From an uncultured Lachnospiraceae bacterium (GTDB lineage: Bacteria > Bacillota > Clostridia > Lachnospirales > Lachnospiraceae): a stretch of 33,465 nucleotides of DNA. The notes beneath the pieces are model-generated. The model saw only the letters and a list, made by a program, of their open reading frames with translations. It was not told where the DNA came from and did not search any database. A program made the position numbers and the translations under genes. Below, piece after piece: positions 8,944 through 19,886 of the stretch; position 1 is the first letter of the stretch; every line of letters starts with the position of its first letter. The stretch is from contig CAMQZX010000010.1 of assembly GCA_947039785.1 (NCBI GenBank), forward strand, positions 1-33,465, given 5' to 3'.

Positions 8944-8972
8944 ATTACAATCTTCGGGAAATGTGGTATGAT
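8944..8972 (+). promoter_or_regulatory. Divergent promoter for the AraC-Crp pair
   Basis: ATTACA (8944-8949), 17 bases, TATGAT (8967-8972) on the plus strand, 30 bases before the AraC start at 9003. Only about 15 bases separate it from the -35 of the opposite GH42 promoter, so a regulator bound here could affect both directions. Confidence 0.5.
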
Positions 8973-9002
8973 AATATAAGATTATATGCAGGAGGTTTCT
9001 TG

Positions 9003-9827
9003 ATGCACAATCCATCTTCTACAGCCAAACATTTTGACTGTATCAGTGAAAAAATGAAACAAAACATCCAGAAGGAATTCTCCGATATCCTGTTTACCAA
9101 CCAGGAATATGCACAAAAGCACAATCCTTACGATCAGGAAATCCGGGAGATGTCCAGCATTCGAAATGGAGATCTGGAGCAGCTGGTCAAAAGCTGGGAA
9201 GAAGATTACATCGGAAAAATCGGCAAATTGGCAAGGACTCCCCTTCGCCAGTCACAAAATCACGGCATCGTCCTGGTAACCATTGCATCCCGTGCAGCTA
9301 TTGAAGGAGGGCTGCTGCCTGAAATTGCCTATTCTCTCAGCGACATCTATATCCAAAAGATTGAGGAGGTTCAAAATCCAAAAACTGCATTCCAGTTGGG
9401 AAGACAGGCAGAATATCAGTATACCATGCTGGTAAATGAACTGAAAAATAAAAAACCCCTCCCCAAGACAAGACAAAACACGCAGATCAACAAGTGCAAA
9501 GATTATATTTTCTCTCATCTTCATGAGAAAATTACCATCTCCGATATTGCAGAAGAATTGTATATAAACAAAAATTATCTGTGTGAACTTTTTAAAAAAG
9601 AGGAAAATGTTACCATTGGGGAATACATTCTCCATCAAAAAATTCGTCTCGTACAAAATATGCTGATTTATTCCAAGTATACTTACAGTGAAATCGCTTC
9701 CTATTTTGGTTTTTCTTCCCAGAGCCATCTGGGTCATCAGTTTAAAAAAGTAACGGGAATGACCCTTCATCAATACCGGGAAACCTATGGAGTGATTGAT
9801 ATGGATTTTCTGAATAAAAACTGTTAA
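9003..9827 (+). CDS. Short AraC-family regulator, paralogue of the 5657-6847 gene
   Basis: A 274-residue AraC protein. The C-terminal double helix-turn-helix is clear (ISDIAEELYINKNYLCELFK, then SYFGFSSQSHLGHQFKKVTG). Its middle part (HNPYDQEIREMSSIRNGDLE, IVLVTIASRAAIEGG, LPEIAYSLSDIYIQKIEE) matches the longer AraC protein of this window nearly block for block, but the 150-residue sensor region of that protein is absent. The start is the ATG at 9003, because AGGAGG (8990-8995) ends 7 bases before it; an upstream ATG at 8961 lies in the promoter. It is divergent from GH42 and lies 13 bases ahead of a Crp/Fnr gene, so those two are co-transcribed. With no sensor domain it may be constitutive, or may work with the longer paralogue. 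Confidence 0.87.
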   Translation: MHNPSSTAKHFDCISEKMKQNIQKEFSDILFTNQEYAQKHNPYDQEIREMSSIRNGDLEQLVKSWEEDYIGKIGKLARTPLRQSQNHGIVLVTIASRAAIEGGLLPEIAYSLSDIYIQKIEEVQNPKTAFQLGRQAEYQYTMLVNELKNKKPLPKTRQNTQINKCKDYIFSHLHEKITISDIAEELYINKNYLCELFKKEENVTIGEYILHQKIRLVQNMLIYSKYTYSEIASYFGFSSQSHLGHQFKKVTGMTLHQYRETYGVIDMDFLNKNC

Positions 9828-9840
9828 GGAGAGTATTTTT

Positions 9841-10539
9841 ATGGATCATACACAAAACCAGGATTCCTTTTGGGCGTTAAAAGGCTGCAGTATTGCCACC
9901 AAACAGAAATTTATGCAATTTGTCAAAGTGGTCACTTATCCGAAAGGCCACATCTGCCTTCGCGCCCGGGAAAAAACTCCCAATGTCTTTTTTATTCTGG
10001 ATGGTAAAGTCCAGATTTACAATCTGACAAAATGCGGCAAGAAAAAAATCTTATTTATTCTTGGCAAAAACAATATGGTTAATGAAAGTCTGGTGGGCGA
10101 TTTCAACACCATCTTTTGCGAAACAATGGAAACCTGCCATTTCTACACAATTCGAAGAGATGTACTTCTAAACCTGATGGAAGCAGATTTTCAGCTCACC
10201 AAAACTTTAATGGCATATCAGGAGAAAAAACTCTGGCGGCTGGGGCATCAGTTGAAAAATACTGTCAGCAGCATTTATCTGGAACGCAAGCTGGCATCTA
10301 AGCTGTGGAAGCTGGCAAGAGATTTCGGAATTCCCACAGAGCAGGGAATTTTAATCGACATTGATCTTAGCATCACCTTCCTGGCTGACCTTTTGGGAGC
10401 ACCCAGAGAAACCACTTCACGAGTCTGCAAAAAGCTGACCGACAATGGACTGATCATTATAAATAAAAAGAAGATTTATGTTCCAGACAGGGAGAATATT
10501 GTATTTTTTTATAAAAATGGAGCTTTGAAAGATTTTTGA
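9841..10539 (+). CDS. Crp/Fnr-family transcriptional regulator
   Basis: A 232-residue regulator with an N-terminal cyclic-nucleotide-binding-like beta barrel (about 25-125, including FFILDGKVQIYNL and CGKKKILFILG) and a C-terminal winged helix at about 176-206 (LSITFLADLLGAPRETTSRV). The recognition-helix pattern RETTSRV is close to the classical E-SR of this superfamily. The cysteines (16, 39, 65, 93, 99, 196) do not form the N-terminal cluster of FNR, so oxygen sensing by an iron-sulfur cluster is not supported. It follows the short AraC gene by 13 bases and ends at a strong terminator just before asrA. A role in controlling asrABC is likely from position; the signal is unknown. Confidence 0.88.
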   Translation: MDHTQNQDSFWALKGCSIATKQKFMQFVKVVTYPKGHICLRAREKTPNVFFILDGKVQIYNLTKCGKKKILFILGKNNMVNESLVGDFNTIFCETMETCHFYTIRRDVLLNLMEADFQLTKTLMAYQEKKLWRLGHQLKNTVSSIYLERKLASKLWKLARDFGIPTEQGILIDIDLSITFLADLLGAPRETTSRVCKKLTDNGLIIINKKKIYVPDRENIVFFYKNGALKDF

Positions 10540-10572
10540 TATTCCGTGATAAACGTCACGGAATATTTTTTT
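10539..10572 (+). terminator. Strong terminator between the Crp/Fnr gene and asrA
   Basis: Perfect 11-bp stem ATATTCCGTGA (10539-10549) / TCACGGAATAT (10556-10566) with a six-base loop, running into seven T. It starts on the last base of the Crp/Fnr stop codon and separates the regulator transcript from asrABC. Confidence 0.9.
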
Positions 10573-10580
10573 GTCTTATT

Positions 10581-10618
10581 TTATGATATGGCTATACGAA
10601 CGTTATAAATTTCAACGT
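10581..10618 (+). promoter_or_regulatory. Weak promoter and inverted repeat ahead of asrA
   Basis: TATAAA at 10604-10609 has only a poor -35 (TTATGA, 10581-10586) at 17 bases, as expected for an activator-dependent promoter. An inverted repeat ACGTT (10600-10604) / AACGT (10614-10618) straddles the -10 and could be an operator. The asrA ribosome binding site AAAGGAG follows. Confidence 0.35.
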
Positions 10619-10632
10619 AAAGGAGTAAATCT

Positions 10633-11631
10633 ATGGGATACCAACTATCACGAAAGACTGCGGATGAAGTATTTGGCAAGTTAAAAGAACGCTATGATAT
10701 TTTCGCACCGAAACTTTTCCAGGGCGAAGGCTGCTTCTCCGACACAGACATCATCCGTTATGGAAAAATTGATTCTCTGGATGAAATCGAATATGAGCGT
10801 CGTTCTGACTATTCCTTCAAGGAAGCTTTGATCGCCATCAACGAAACGCTTTTCTATTTCACTGAAGACGAAACCACTGTTCCCTCCTGCACTGACAAAA
10901 AGCTTCTGATTTTCCTCAGGAGCTGTGATCTGCACGCGCTGAAAAGATTAGATGCCATCTATTTGGAAAACGGACCGGAGGATTTCTACTACAAACGTCT
11001 CCGCGAGAAAGCCAGCTTTGTGCTGATGGGCTGCAGTCAGACCTGCGATACCGGATTCTGTGTCAGCATGGGCGCCAACCAGACTGACCAGTACGATCTG
11101 TATCTGAAACTGGATGGAGATTTTGTATTGGTGGACTGCAAATCGGAGGAATTGGCAGGTTATTTCCAGCACCTTGAAACTGAGGATTGTGCAGTGACTG
11201 CCGACTATGTGACCGAAAACAAAGAGAACGTAACTCTTCCCAAAAATCTGTCTGTGGACAGCTTCCAAAATCCCATCTGGGAATCTTACGGCAGCCGCTG
11301 TATCGGATGCGGACGATGCAATTTCGTCTGTCCAACCTGTACCTGTTTCACCATGCAGGACATTCACTACCGCGACAATTCCAACGTAGGTGAAAGAAGA
11401 AGAGTCTGGGCTTCCTGCCAGGTGGACGGCTACACTGACATCGCCGGTGGCAACAGCTTCCGCAAAACTCAGGGTGAACGGATGCGTTTTAAGGTAATGC
11501 ATAAAATTTACGACTTTGAGAAGAGATTCGGCTATCCCATGTGTATCGGATGCGGACGCTGTGACGCTGTCTGTCCGGAATACATATCCTACGCCAATCT
11601 GATCAGCCAACTTGCAAAGGAGGAAGCCTAA
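10633..11631 (+). CDS. asrA: Anaerobic sulfite reductase subunit A
   Basis: A 332-residue iron-sulfur protein, the electron-transfer subunit of the NADH-dependent anaerobic sulfite reductase that reduces sulfite to sulfide. Two ferredoxin-type [4Fe-4S] motifs are visible: CIGCGRCNFVC at Cys223/226/229/233 and CIGCGRCDAVC at Cys304/307/310/314. Additional cysteines occur near the first motif (236, 238) and in the N-terminal half (GCSQTCDTGFC, 134-143). Length and motif order match AsrA of Salmonella and clostridia. asrB starts at the next base after the stop codon, so the subunits are co-translated. The protein should be cytoplasmic and pass electrons from AsrB to AsrC. Confidence 0.95.
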   Translation: MGYQLSRKTADEVFGKLKERYDIFAPKLFQGEGCFSDTDIIRYGKIDSLDEIEYERRSDYSFKEALIAINETLFYFTEDETTVPSCTDKKLLIFLRSCDLHALKRLDAIYLENGPEDFYYKRLREKASFVLMGCSQTCDTGFCVSMGANQTDQYDLYLKLDGDFVLVDCKSEELAGYFQHLETEDCAVTADYVTENKENVTLPKNLSVDSFQNPIWESYGSRCIGCGRCNFVCPTCTCFTMQDIHYRDNSNVGERRRVWASCQVDGYTDIAGGNSFRKTQGERMRFKVMHKIYDFEKRFGYPMCIGCGRCDAVCPEYISYANLISQLAKEEA

Positions 11632-12423
11632 ATGAAGAACGAATACATCCCTTTTCCTTCCCAGGTAAAAGAAATCATCCCTCATACAGACATTGAGTAT
11701 ACCTTCCGTATGAGCTTTACCAAAGATGTGAAACCCGGACAATTTTTTGAGGTTTCTATTCCCAAATACGGTGAAGCTCCCATCTCTGTCAGCGGAATTG
11801 GAGAAGATACTGTGGATCTTACCATTCGTAAGGTAGGTAAGGTTACCAACAAAATTTTTGAAAATTACGAAGGAAATACGCTGTTGATGCGGGGACCTTA
11901 CGGCAATGGATTTGACATCGAAAACTACAAGGGTAAGGAAGTTGTCGTAATCGCCGGAGGAACCGGCTTGTCTCCTGTTAAGGGTATCGTGGACTATTTC
12001 TCCGATCATCCCGATGAAGCTGTCAGCACCACATTGATCGCAGGCTTTAAGTCTCCCAGCGACATCTTATTTAAAAAGGATTTTGAAAAATGGGAAAAGA
12101 CCATTCAGGTTATTAAGACGGTTGACTCCGCCCCGGAAGGATATGAAGGTCTCACTGGAATGGTAACAAAATACATACCGGATCTTCCCATCGTAGATAT
12201 GGAAAACACAGTCTTCATCACAGTTGGACCGCCGATCATGATTAAGTTCACCATCATGGAAATCTTAAAACGTGGCATTGCAGAGGAGAATATCTGGATT
12301 TCCCACGAGAGAAAGATGTGCTGCGGCCTTGGAAAATGCGGACACTGCAAGATGGATTCCACCTACGTCTGTCTGGATGGACCGGTATTTAACTATGCAG
12401 AAGGCAAAAATCTGATTGATTAG
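11632..12423 (+). CDS. asrB: Anaerobic sulfite reductase subunit B (NAD(P)H:acceptor flavoprotein)
   Basis: A 263-residue flavoprotein of the ferredoxin-reductase/PyrK-like family. The N-terminal beta barrel (to about 95) would bind the flavin. The Rossmann half has the nucleotide-binding AGGTGLSPVKG at 108-118, and the C-terminal VGPPIMIK (198-205) is typical. A cysteine cluster, Cys230/231/236/239 plus Cys247, would hold a [2Fe-2S] centre as in PyrK. AsrB takes electrons from NADH and hands them to AsrA. The ribosome binding site AAAGGAGG lies inside the end of asrA, and asrC begins 12 bases after the stop. Confidence 0.95.
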   Translation: MKNEYIPFPSQVKEIIPHTDIEYTFRMSFTKDVKPGQFFEVSIPKYGEAPISVSGIGEDTVDLTIRKVGKVTNKIFENYEGNTLLMRGPYGNGFDIENYKGKEVVVIAGGTGLSPVKGIVDYFSDHPDEAVSTTLIAGFKSPSDILFKKDFEKWEKTIQVIKTVDSAPEGYEGLTGMVTKYIPDLPIVDMENTVFITVGPPIMIKFTIMEILKRGIAEENIWISHERKMCCGLGKCGHCKMDSTYVCLDGPVFNYAEGKNLID

Positions 12424-12435
12424 GAGGAGGCGAAC

Positions 12436-13410
12436 ATGGGATTAGATATCAACACCAAAAAAGCGAAAAAAAATGCATTTAGAATCAGCAAAGAGCGAGG
12501 AATCGGAGCATCCCGAATCCGTGTGCCAGGCGGTTATCTGAAGGCAGAAATCCTGGGCATGGTACAGGAAATTGCAGAAAAATACGGAAACGGAATCGTT
12601 CATCTGACCACTCGCCAGGGCTTTGAGATTGAGGGAATCCATCTGGAGGATATGGACGCCATCAATGAGATGCTTCAGCCCATCATTGAACTTCTGGACA
12701 TCAACCAGCAGGATGAGGGAACTGGATACCCGGCTTCCGGAACAAGAAATATCACTGCCTGCATCGGTAATAATGTCTGTCCGTTTGCCAATTACAACAC
12801 TGCCAGTTTCGCCAAGCGTGTGGAAAAAGAGATTTTCCCCAACGACCTGCATTTCAAGGTGGCCTTCACAGGATGCCCCAATGACTGCGGTAAGGTACGG
12901 CTCCATGACTTTGGTATCATTGGCATGACCATGCCCCAGTATGACCCCAGCCGCTGTGTCAACTGCCAGGCTTGTGTCAAGGGCTGTAAGAGTCTGTCTG
13001 TAAACGCACTGAGAGTGGAAAATTATAAGATTGTTCGCGATGAGGAAAAATGTATCGGATGCGGTGTCTGCATCACCAAGTGTCCTACCAGAGCTTTTAC
13101 AAGAAGCAAGCAGAAATATTATAAATTGACTCTCATGGGAAGAACCGGTAAGAAAAACCCACGTCTGGGCGAAGATTTCCTGATCTGGGCAGACGAGGAT
13201 TCCATTGTGAAAATCATCTTAAATACTTATCGCTTCGTAAAGGAATACATTGATCCCAAAGCACCAGGCGGCAAGGAGCATATCGGATATATCATTGACC
13301 GTGTGGGCTTTGAAGAGTTTAAGAAATGGGCTTTAGAGGGCGTAGAACTGCTGCCGGAGACTAAGATGAAAGAGTGTGTATATTGGAACGGTATTCATTT
13401 TGACCGTTAA
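12436..13410 (+). CDS. asrC: Anaerobic sulfite reductase subunit C (siroheme catalytic subunit)
   Basis: A 324-residue siroheme sulfite reductase subunit. The coupled siroheme/[4Fe-4S] site is intact: Cys109-x5-Cys115 (CIGNNVC) and Cys147-x3-Cys151 (CPNDC). Two ferredoxin motifs are inserted after it, at Cys174/177/180/184 and Cys206/209/212/216, an arrangement typical of AsrC and not of assimilatory CysI. The N-terminal part includes the HLTTRQGFEI sulfite/nitrite reductase signature. It should carry out the six-electron reduction of sulfite to sulfide in the cytoplasm with AsrA and AsrB. It is the last gene of the operon and is followed by two hairpins. Confidence 0.95.
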   Translation: MGLDINTKKAKKNAFRISKERGIGASRIRVPGGYLKAEILGMVQEIAEKYGNGIVHLTTRQGFEIEGIHLEDMDAINEMLQPIIELLDINQQDEGTGYPASGTRNITACIGNNVCPFANYNTASFAKRVEKEIFPNDLHFKVAFTGCPNDCGKVRLHDFGIIGMTMPQYDPSRCVNCQACVKGCKSLSVNALRVENYKIVRDEEKCIGCGVCITKCPTRAFTRSKQKYYKLTLMGRTGKKNPRLGEDFLIWADEDSIVKIILNTYRFVKEYIDPKAPGGKEHIGYIIDRVGFEEFKKWALEGVELLPETKMKECVYWNGIHFDR

Positions 13411-13413
13411 AGC

Positions 13414-13477
13414 AGCAAAGCAGATTACAAATATTCGCTTTGCTGACCAAAGGGAAGGTATGTTAATATGCCTTCCC
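13414..13477. terminator. Tandem hairpins between asrC and convergent ptsI
   Basis: The first stem is AGCAAAGC (13414-13421) / GCTTTGCT (13437-13444). The second is GGGAAGG (13452-13458) / CCTTCCC (13471-13477), flanked by a loose AATTTT on the plus side and TTT on the minus side. Together they likely end both the asr transcript and the convergent ptsI transcript. Confidence 0.6.
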
Positions 13478-13538
13478 TCGAATTTTATCTGCATTTAATT
13501 TGTAATGTATTGCTTATCTTTTCATCCCCAGCCAATCT

Positions 13539-15170
13539 TTACTGTTTTGATGCTTGCATCTCTCGCACAGCTTTTCTCACTTTCAGCACCATAGAAGGAG
13601 CAACCGATAACTCATCCACTCCCATACGGACAAATTCCTCTGTCAATTCCAGATCGGCGCCCAGCTCACCGCAAATGCCCGCCCATTTGCCGCATTTGTG
13701 AGCGTTGTCCACCACCATCTGAATCATTCTCAGAATAGCCTTGTGGTGAGGATTGTAGAAATCGTCCAACTTTTCATTCTGACGATCAATGGCCAGAGTA
13801 TATTGGGTCAGGTCATTGGTTCCGATGCTGAAAAAGTCCACAAGCTCTGCCAGCTCATCGCTGACCATAGCTGCTGCCGGAGTCTCAATCATAATTCCCT
13901 GCTCCGGGATTTTGTAAGGAAGCTCGTCATTGTCCAACTCCTGTTTTACCTCATCCACAATTTCATAAATCCTTCTGACTTCCTCCGGGGAAGTGATCAT
14001 GGGGTACATAATGGAGAGATTTCCAAAAATCGCCGCACGCAGCAGGGCGCGAAGCTGTGTCTTGAAGATTTTGGGCTGCTTCAGACAGATGCGGATGGCG
14101 CGGTAACCCATGGCAGGGTTATCTTCCTTGCCCAAATTGAAGTAATCCACCTGTTTGTCAGCGCCGATATCCAGAGTACGGATAATCACCTTCTTTCCTG
14201 CCATCATCTGAACCACCTGCTTGTACGCCTGGAACTGTTCCTCTTCTGTGGGGAAATCATTTTTTCCCAGATATAAAAACTCACTGCGGAACAGCCCAAT
14301 GCCTCCCGCATCATTTTCCATTACATAACCCACATCACTGACGCTTCCGATGTTAGCATAGATGTTAATCTTCTTACCATCTTTCGTGACGTTCTCCTTG
14401 CCCTTCAGAGTCTGCAAAAGCTGCAATTTCTCTGCCTCTTCCTGTATTCTCTCCTCTGTCTCGCAGCACAGCTCCTGGGATGGTTCGAAGATAACTTCTC
14501 CCTGAAAACCGTCCACAATGGCCTTCATTCCTGTGTGGATTTCCTCCAGATTCATGGGCACGCCAATCAATGCCGGGATGTTCATCATACGCGCCAGAAT
14601 TGCAGTGTGGGAATTGGTGGAGCCATGGACAGTCACAAAGGCAAGGATTTTCTCCTTGTCCATCTGCACTGTCTCACTGGGGCTTAAATCGTCTGCCACA
14701 ATGATGGACGGCTCCATGGATGCAAAGTCCACATCCTCTCTGCCTTCCAGATTTCTCACCAGACGGTTGGAAATATCCTTAATGTCCGCGGCTCTGGCCT
14801 TCATGTAGTCATCATCCATGCTGGCAAACATCTGGGAGAAATTGTCTCCCGTCACAGCCACGGCATATTCTCCGTTTACCATCTCTGTGCGAATCATATT
14901 GTGGATAGCGTCCAGATAATCTTCGTCCTCCAGCATCATCTGATGTACTTCAAAGATAGCGGCACTGGTCTCTCCCACTTCTTTTACCGCCTTATCATAC
15001 AGCTTCTGAAGCTGCTTTTGAGCTTTAGTCAAAGCTGTCTCCACTCTCTGGATTTCTGCCTCTGGATCTTCAATTTTTCTTCTCTTTACGGTACAGTCAT
15101 TGCCAGTCAGCACTGCCACCGGCCCCAATACAATACCCTTATATACGGATTTTCCCTGATATGCTTTCAT
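13539..15170 (-). CDS. ptsI: PTS enzyme I (phosphoenolpyruvate-protein phosphotransferase)
   Basis: A 543-residue enzyme I, which takes phosphate from phosphoenolpyruvate and passes it to HPr. The phosphorylated His188 lies in GSTNSHTAIL. The C-terminal PEP-binding barrel carries IGLFRSEFLY (291-300), DFFSIGTNDLTQYTLA (445-460) and the catalytic Cys500 in GICGELGAD. The length is slightly short of the usual 570-575, mainly in the N-terminal region, with no missing motif. The start ATG at 15170 has a good CAGGAGG site. It is downstream of ptsH but separated by a hairpin with a T-tract, so EI level may be set partly by read-through. Confidence 0.95.
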   Translation of the reverse strand: MKAYQGKSVYKGIVLGPVAVLTGNDCTVKRRKIEDPEAEIQRVETALTKAQKQLQKLYDKAVKEVGETSAAIFEVHQMMLEDEDYLDAIHNMIRTEMVNGEYAVAVTGDNFSQMFASMDDDYMKARAADIKDISNRLVRNLEGREDVDFASMEPSIIVADDLSPSETVQMDKEKILAFVTVHGSTNSHTAILARMMNIPALIGVPMNLEEIHTGMKAIVDGFQGEVIFEPSQELCCETEERIQEEAEKLQLLQTLKGKENVTKDGKKINIYANIGSVSDVGYVMENDAGGIGLFRSEFLYLGKNDFPTEEEQFQAYKQVVQMMAGKKVIIRTLDIGADKQVDYFNLGKEDNPAMGYRAIRICLKQPKIFKTQLRALLRAAIFGNLSIMYPMITSPEEVRRIYEIVDEVKQELDNDELPYKIPEQGIMIETPAAAMVSDELAELVDFFSIGTNDLTQYTLAIDRQNEKLDDFYNPHHKAILRMIQMVVDNAHKCGKWAGICGELGADLELTEEFVRMGVDELSVAPSMVLKVRKAVREMQASKQ

Positions 15171-15198
15171 TTGCCTTTTCCTCCTGCCCCATTTTCTG

Positions 15199-15231
15199 AA
15201 AATAGCCGGGCGTGAAGAGAGGCCCCGGCTA
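15199..15231 (-). terminator. Terminator or attenuator between ptsH and ptsI
   Basis: Perfect 8-bp stem TAGCCGGG (15203-15210) / CCCGGCTA (15224-15231), running into TTTT on the minus strand. It lies after the ptsH stop and before ptsI, both transcribed leftward. Confidence 0.7.
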
Positions 15232-15284
15232 CTTTTGCTATTACCAAATATGTGTGAAAGGTTTCTAAGATAAATAGTTGTTCT

Positions 15285-15541
15285 TTATAAATTATTTTTT
15301 AAAAATGCTTCAAATTGATTTACAGCGGTGTCTTCGTCTGCACCTTCTACTTTAACCACAATTTTATCACCGCATTTTACACCCATTCCCATTAGAGCCA
15401 TCAGCTTGGAAGCGTCCACTTCCTTGTCGCCCTTCTGATGGTGACTTTACTCTGATATTTCTTTACCTCTTTTACCAGAATGCCTGCCGGTCTTGCATGG
15501 ATTCCCAGTTCATCTGCTACTACATACTCAAATGTTTTCAT
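15285..15541 (-). pseudogene. ptsH: HPr phosphocarrier gene with a one-base frameshift
   Basis: Read from the ATG at 15541 behind AAAGGAT, the frame gives MKTFEYVVADELGIHARPAG and continues to VTI at residue 35, with the phosphorylated His15 in GIHARPA. It then runs off into a stop after ten more residues. Re-reading one base back (near 15435-15440) restores the rest of a normal HPr: KGDKEVDASKLMALMGMG, then GDKIVVKVEGADEDTAVNQF, ending at the stop 15285-15287. The repaired product would be 85 residues, the family length, so exactly one base is missing. Either this is a sequencing or assembly error or ptsH is inactivated. The residue at the usual regulatory Ser46 position appears to be Lys. 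It lies between the GH1 gene and ptsI on the same strand. Confidence 0.9.
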
Positions 15542-15629
15542 AATCCTTTTATCCTTTCTATTTGTATATAATATAATAGTGTACTTTTGTTATTCTCACT
15601 TCATCACATAAACTTTTTCAATAAAATTC

Positions 15630-18966
<3,337 letters not shown>

Positions 18967-19016
18967 GCCAGCTACCCCTTTCCAAGTTTTTCAGCACCGG
19001 TTGCTTTGTGATTATT

Positions 19017-19068
19017 ATTATACTTATTTCCAAAAAAATTCCTAGTATTTTGACGGTTTTAGGAATTT
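19017..19068 (-). promoter_or_regulatory. Promoter and likely RpiR operator of the beta-glucoside PTS operon
   Basis: On the minus strand a perfect TATAAT lies at 19017-19022, but the -35 position (19040-19045, CTAGGA) is poor. A perfect 9-bp inverted repeat AAATTCCTA (19036-19044) / TAGGAATTT (19060-19068) covers the -35 region, a layout that suits an activator or repressor site. Confidence 0.55.
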
Positions 19069-19149
19069 GTAAGGAGGGAAAAAACATGTTTCAGAAAAAA
19101 AACAGGATGTTACCCAGAAAATGGGATTACAATTGCTTCATTAAGATAG

Positions 19150-19173
19150 AAAAAAAGCGGCTATGACAGCCGC
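19150..19173 (-). terminator. Terminator overlapping the end of the RpiR gene
   Basis: Stem GCGGCT (19157-19162) / AGCCGC (19168-19173), running into seven T on the minus strand (19150-19156). The RpiR stop codon (19161-19163) lies inside the stem. Confidence 0.85.
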
Positions 19174-19886
19174 CTTCCGATGTTTTCCAACAGGTAGATT
19201 ACCGGTACCTGTGTGGTGATATTATATTCCTCATGTACCATACGTCTGGTCACGAAATAAGACAAATGATAATCTGACATTTTCGCCAGAGTACAAGCGG
19301 TTCCGTTGGTTATGCTAAACAGCTTACATTTGTGCCGCTTAAAGCGCTCTGCCAGCCGCAAAACCTGCTGCGTCTCTCCGGATTCCGACAGGGCAATCAC
19401 CACTGTAGATTCCATGTCTCCCCCAATGGGATAGTAGGGATCCCCGATATACTGACTGTATTTCCCCAGGTTGGAGAAATATCTGGCCCCGTATTTTCCA
19501 AGGATTCCCGATGTTCCTATACCAATAAAAATCAACTGCTTTGCCTCCCGGATCACTTGAGTGACCTGATTGATAGATGCCTCATATTGATTGGAGGTTA
19601 CCGTATGGAGAAAGTACATAATTTCATCAACAGCAGTATCCTTAATCTGTGGTTTCTTACTTTCCTTCTCTTCTTTTAAAAACAACTTAAACTGTACCTT
19701 AAACTCTGAGTATCCGTCACACCCTGTTTTCTTGCAAAACCGCACAATGGTGGAAGTGGATACATGCACTACCTCTGCCAGTTCGCGAATGGTCATGTAT
19801 TTTACTTCCTCCTTGTGCTCCATGATATAATTATATACCAACATTTCCAGGTCATTATACGACTGCAAAATCTCATAGCCAAACAT
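19161..19886 (-). CDS. RpiR/MurR-family transcriptional regulator (HTH-SIS)
   Basis: A 241-residue regulator with an N-terminal helix-turn-helix (about 31-66, TIRELAEVVHVSTSTIVRFC) and a C-terminal SIS sugar-phosphate-binding domain (about 108-230, with IFIGIGTSGILGKYGARYFS and ALSESGETQQVLRLAE). Proteins of this family sense phosphorylated sugars. It is encoded directly upstream of, and in line with, the beta-glucoside PTS genes but separated by its own terminator. It probably responds to a 6-phospho-beta-glucoside or glucose 6-phosphate and controls the operon through the inverted repeat at 19036-19068 (inference). GGGAGGAA precedes the ATG. Confidence 0.9.
   Translation of the reverse strand: MFGYEILQSYNDLEMLVYNYIMEHKEEVKYMTIRELAEVVHVSTSTIVRFCKKTGCDGYSEFKVQFKLFLKEEKESKKPQIKDTAVDEIMYFLHTVTSNQYEASINQVTQVIREAKQLIFIGIGTSGILGKYGARYFSNLGKYSQYIGDPYYPIGGDMESTVVIALSESGETQQVLRLAERFKRHKCKLFSITNGTACTLAKMSDYHLSYFVTRRMVHEEYNITTQVPVIYLLENIGRRLS

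Noticed and set aside
10948-12009. A 353-codon open frame on the minus strand
   Set aside because: It lies entirely antisense to asrA and asrB, which have full cofactor motifs, and it has no family features; it is a frame shadow of their codon usage.
18967-19140. BglG/LicT-type antiterminator target before bglF
   Set aside because: The leader from the likely start near 19010 is too short and contains no hairpin followed by T; the only strong dyad is upstream of the -10.
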